From positions 123,393 through 187,392 of the forward strand of contig CAMCVI010000003.1 of the NCBI GenBank assembly GCA_945881885.1: DNA of 64,000 nucleotides, given 5' to 3'. Position numbers and translations under genes: made by a program. This stretch comes from Chryseobacterium gleum. GTDB taxonomy: Bacteria > Bacteroidota > Bacteroidia > Flavobacteriales > Flavobacteriaceae. Below are positions 61,090-64,000 of the stretch, in pieces (within the stretch, counting starts at the first letter, position 1; every line of letters begins with the position of its first letter). The notes under the pieces are model-generated. The model searched no databases. It had not been told where the DNA came from and was given only the letters and a program-made list of their open reading frames with translations.

Positions 61090-61493
61090 GAAAAAAATAT
61101 TATATTTGATTTAAATAAAAAAGCGAAACAAAACTTCGCATATCTACCCAAATATAGGTGTATATACGAAGTTTTATATCGCATATATACAAGTTATAGG
61201 CAAGCGTAAAGACCGACACAACAACCATTAAACTGATAGACAATTATCGAAACATTTGGACGACATATGAACTTTACAGCGGACTTTTTTCCGACACAAC
61301 AGCCCAACGCTTCGTGTTTTATTTTTTTTTCCGACCCGCATTTTTTAAAAACAATTTTAGCCAGTCGCACAAGTGGCACATTTGGTTTTGCCCCTACACA
61401 CAAGGCTGACGCTTGGGCAAAACCAAAAGAGCCACTTTTTGCCACCGCACCAATAATAATCCGTATTTTAACGACCTAATAATTTAAACATAT
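61090..61493. other. Hairpin-rich non-coding stretch after the integrase
   Basis: No gene is supported. Near 61132-61174 an imperfect 16-bp stem is framed by acttcg and cgaagt. At 61372-61393 and 61415-61436 a 22-base imperfect stem has a perfect inner 13 bp (tttggttttgccc, gggcaaaaccaaa). The composition is richer in G and C than the flanks. Open frames here are low-complexity and I treat them as chance. Confidence 0.6.
61372..61436. repeat. Long imperfect hairpin upstream of the helicase
   Basis: Arms 61372-61393 and 61415-61436 start and end with agtggc and gccact. The inner 13 bp are perfect and a few outer positions mismatch. The 21-base loop contains ctgacgctt. Such folded elements are common beside mobile genes in Bacteroidota. 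Confidence 0.75.
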
Positions 61494-62871
61494 ATGTCAA
61501 CAAAGTTTTTTACTAATAGCGAAGAGAACACCTTAATCAAAAAGTTTGAAGGGGTTTTTACTCATAATCCCAACATACAATACTTTGACGCTTTAGTAGG
61601 CTACTTTAGGGCATCAGGTTATTTCCGCATCAGACCCTTTTTAGACAAAGTTCCAAACATTAGAATTTTAGTAGGCATTAACATTGACAAGATGCTTGCA
61701 GATGCTCAAAAGGAAGGACTTGAATTTTTTAAAAATCACGAAAAGACAAAAGAAGATTTCATCAAGAAAATTCAGGAAGACATTGAAAAAGCCAATTATG
61801 ACAAAGATACCGAGAAAGGAATATTACAATTTATTGATGACTTGATTGAAAAGAAAATTCAAATCAAAGCACATCCTGAAAAGAAGATTCATGCTAAAGT
61901 TTATATTTTAAGACCTGAACCTTTTAATTCTAATACTCCTGCAATAGCAATAACAGGTTCTTCAAATCTAACAGATGCAGGTCTTGGTGGTGGTGATTTT
62001 TACAATTATGAATTTAATGTTCAACTAAACGATTATGATGAAGTTAAATTTGCAACGGACGAATTTGAAAAATTGTGGGCTGAATCGGTAGACATTCTAC
62101 CAGTTGACATTCAGAACATTAAAAAGGAAACTTATCTGAACGAAGAAATAACTCCTTTTGAACTTTACATAAAATTATTGACTGAATATTTTGGTAAAAA
62201 CATCGACTATGATCCAGATTCAATAGGCGACCTTCCACAAAATTTCAAAAAACTTTCATACCAAATTGATGCTGTAAATGAAGGTTTCAATATGCTGTTA
62301 AAGCATAATGGATTTTTATTAGCAGATGTTGTGGGTTTAGGGAAAACAGTTATTGCCGCAATGGTGGCTAAAAAGTTTTTAATGCAAAATGGTAGGGATA
62401 ATACCAAAATATTAATTGTTTATCCTCCTGCTGTTGAAAAGAACTGGAAAAATACATTTAAAGATTTTCAATTAGACAAATACACGAAGTTCATCACGAA
62501 TGGTAGTTTAGAAAAAATTTTAGAAGGACATGAGGACTACTGGAGCAAGGAAGATTATGATTTGATAATTGTTGATGAAGCTCATAAGTTTCGTAATTAC
62601 CTCACAGGTGCTTTTCAAAATTTGCAATTAATTTGTAAAAGCCCTAGAGTAAATAAAGGTTTAGTTGAAGGATTACAGAAAAAAGTTATTTTAGTATCTG
62701 CAACACCTTTAAATAATAGACCCGATGATATTTTCTATCAGATTCAAATGTTTCAGGATGCTAGACAATCTACCCTTCCAATAACAAATTTGACATCGTT
62801 TTTTTCACCATTGATGGAAGAATACAAAAACTTAAAACGTTTTGATGCTGTAAATCGTCAGCAAAAAGTGT
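61494..62871 (+). pseudogene. PLD-SNF2 helicase, truncated by IS3 insertion
   Basis: The first 210 residues carry a phospholipase D-like site (KIHAKVYILRPEP; AITGSSNLTDAGL). A SNF2-type helicase core follows: LSYQIDAVNEGFNMLLKHNG, Walker A LADVVGLGKTV, LIIVDEAHKFRN and VILVSATPLNNRPDD. The frame then runs into the IS end near 62869 and stops at a codon supplied by the IS (62874-62876). The second helicase domain and the C-terminus are missing; full-length relatives run to about 1000 residues. Such proteins occur in restriction and phage-defence loci. A longer ORF end at 62876 includes the IS-derived stop. Confidence 0.82.
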
Positions 62872-62928
62872 ACTGATTTAGTCAAAAACTAAGAGAGTGT
62901 TTTCAAAAATTATTAAATTTGAATTATT

Positions 62929-63282
62929 ATGAAAACACCAAGAAAACAAACAACAGAAAATTACATTAAAGAGATTCGAAGAAACACCAGAAGAATCTTT
63001 AGTTCAGAACAGAAAATACAAATCGTTATGGAAGCATTACGAGCTGAAATGTCTGTTGCAGAATTATGTAGGAAGTATTCCATTAATGAATCCCAGTTTT
63101 ATAAGTGGAATAAAGAATTTTTAGAAGCGGGTAAGAAAAGATTATCAGGTGACACAACAAGAGAAGCTACTAGCGATGAAGTAACAGAACTCAAGAAAGA
63201 GAATCAACGTTTAAAAGTCATGGTTGCCGATTTAGTTTTACGCTATGATATCGTAAAAAAAAGCTTGGAAATGCTGGATTAA
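62929..63282 (+). CDS. IS3-family OrfA
   Basis: This 117-residue protein has an N-terminal helix-turn-helix (MSVAELCRKYSINESQFYKW near residue 41) and a leucine-zipper-like C-terminus (ELKKENQRLKVMVADLVLRY), the standard OrfA form that binds the terminal repeats. An A8G run (63255-63263) read as GTA AAA AAA AGC can shift ribosomes by -1 into orfB. Confidence 0.93.
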   Translation: MKTPRKQTTENYIKEIRRNTRRIFSSEQKIQIVMEALRAEMSVAELCRKYSINESQFYKWNKEFLEAGKKRLSGDTTREATSDEVTELKKENQRLKVMVADLVLRYDIVKKSLEMLD

Positions 63283-63302
63283 CTGACAAATTCAAGAAAT
63301 AC

Positions 63303-64000
63303 ATGCGACTTACTATATCCGAAAAACAAGAAATCATTCACATGGTTGTTCGATCTGAAATTGGAGTAAACAGAACGCTTCGGGAGATTGGAATTAACAA
63401 GAGTACTTTTTACAATTGGTATCATGCTTATAGCGAAAATGGTATTGAAGGTTTGCTTCCATCCAAACGAGTGTCAAACAGACAATGGAACTGTATACCT
63501 CAAGAGCAAAAGAATTTAGTTGTAAAATTAGCTTTGGATTATCCTGATTTATCTTCTCGTGAATTAGCTTATAAAATGACCGATGAACAACAAATATTCA
63601 TATCAGAATCAAGTGTTTACAGAATTTTAAAGTCAAGAGGTTTAATTACAGCTCCAGCTCATATTTTTCTGAGTGCGGGAAATGAATTTACAGACAAAAC
63701 AGGCTTTGTTCATCAAATGTGGCAAACGGATTTTACCTATTTTAAAATATTGGGATGGGGATGGTATTATTTAAGTACGGTTTTAGACGATTACAGCAGG
63801 TACATTGTGCACTGGGAACTTTGTTCAAATATGAAAGCCGATGATGTGAAAAGAACCGTGGATACTGCGATTCAAAAAGCTAAATTAATTACCAAACAAA
63901 AACCAAAGTTACTATCGGATAATGGCTCGTGTTATATTGCAAGTGAACTAAAATCATATTTAAAAGACAATTATCAAATGCAGCAAGTGCATGGCAGACC
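63303..64000 (+). CDS. IS3-family OrfB transposase, 3' end outside window
   Basis: From the ATG at 63303 (MRLTISEKQEIIHMVVRSE) the frame is open to the window end. It is in the -1 frame to orfA with no stop between 63263 and 63303, so an OrfAB fusion is possible. The catalytic core shows the first Asp in HQMWQTDFTYFKI and the second in LLSDNGSCYIAS; the Glu lies outside the window. Confidence 0.92.
   Translation, partial: MRLTISEKQEIIHMVVRSEIGVNRTLREIGINKSTFYNWYHAYSENGIEGLLPSKRVSNRQWNCIPQEQKNLVVKLALDYPDLSSRELAYKMTDEQQIFISESSVYRILKSRGLITAPAHIFLSAGNEFTDKTGFVHQMWQTDFTYFKILGWGWYYLSTVLDDYSRYIVHWELCSNMKADDVKRTVDTAIQKAKLITKQKPKLLSDNGSCYIASELKSYLKDNYQMQQVHGR

Larger units (their letters stand above)
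62869..64000 (+). mobile_element. IS3-family insertion sequence (IS150-like end), right end outside window
   Basis: The element probably begins at TGTACTGA (62869), a terminal sequence typical of the IS150 group. It has overlapping orfA and orfB reading frames of the IS3 type, linked by a -1 frameshift site. The inserted sequence interrupts the helicase gene. The right end and target duplication lie beyond the window, so the left boundary is an estimate. Confidence 0.85.

Noticed and set aside
61194..61479. Open frames on both strands after the integrase
   Set aside because: They lie across long inverted repeats, are low complexity and match nothing recognisable.
60046..61493. Integron with IntI and attC sites
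   Set aside because: The integrase lacks the extra IntI helix between the catalytic patches, and the folded elements do not show clear RYYYAAC/GTTRRRY core sites.

Overview
The window is an AT-rich chromosomal segment of a member of the Bacteroidota, most likely a Flavobacterium-like member of the Flavobacteriaceae. The signs are promoters of the TTTG-N17-19-TAnnTTTG type, lack of obvious Shine-Dalgarno sequences, a type IX secretion C-terminal signal, a GLPGLI protein, bacillithiol and menaquinone genes, and many dispersed repeats typical of flavobacteria. This assignment is inference from gene content.

Most of the window is ordinary core genome. From 1 to 22.2 kb it holds methylmalonyl-CoA mutase (mutA, 5' end off the window, and mutB), an LpxD-type acyltransferase, XerD, tRNA-His, bshB1, a menF/thioesterase pair, a surface lipoprotein, purL, ettA, a PAP2/GtrA/GT39 membrane glycosylation operon, holA, an HsdR-N-like protein, a GT2 glycosyltransferase and an OmpA lipoprotein. 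From 30.7 to 59.6 kb it holds an arsenic operon (acr3, a low-molecular-weight phosphatase/arsenate reductase, arsR), corA, hutI, a pseudouridine synthase, yebC, rlmH, folP, thiol-redox genes, tpiA, an acyl-CoA ligase, lpdA, a divergent Lrp/PLP-lyase pair, a RelBE-like toxin-antitoxin pair, a MoxR/VWA pair and a tightly overlapped YchJ micro-operon.

The region 22.2-30.7 kb is accessory. It is a cassette-like row of unfamiliar secreted, membrane and small proteins separated by recurring intergenic elements. Its centre is a decayed diversity-generating retroelement (DGR): a T9SS protein, a secreted DUF1566/C-type-lectin-fold target whose 3' end looks like a variable repeat, a 9-bp-stem hairpin just downstream, and an avd gene cut off by a repeat. 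No reverse transcriptase or template repeat is visible in the window. The module lies between two 83-bp direct repeats. Just downstream is a GIY-YIG gene bracketed by perfect 24-bp inverted repeats, and then an orphan HigA-like antitoxin.

The last 4.2 kb is a second accessory region at a tRNA-Tyr gene: four 11-bp iterons, a tyrosine integrase, a hairpin-rich non-coding stretch, and a PLD-SNF2 helicase of the kind found in defence/restriction loci. The helicase is cut at about residue 458 by an IS3-family element that runs off the end of the window.
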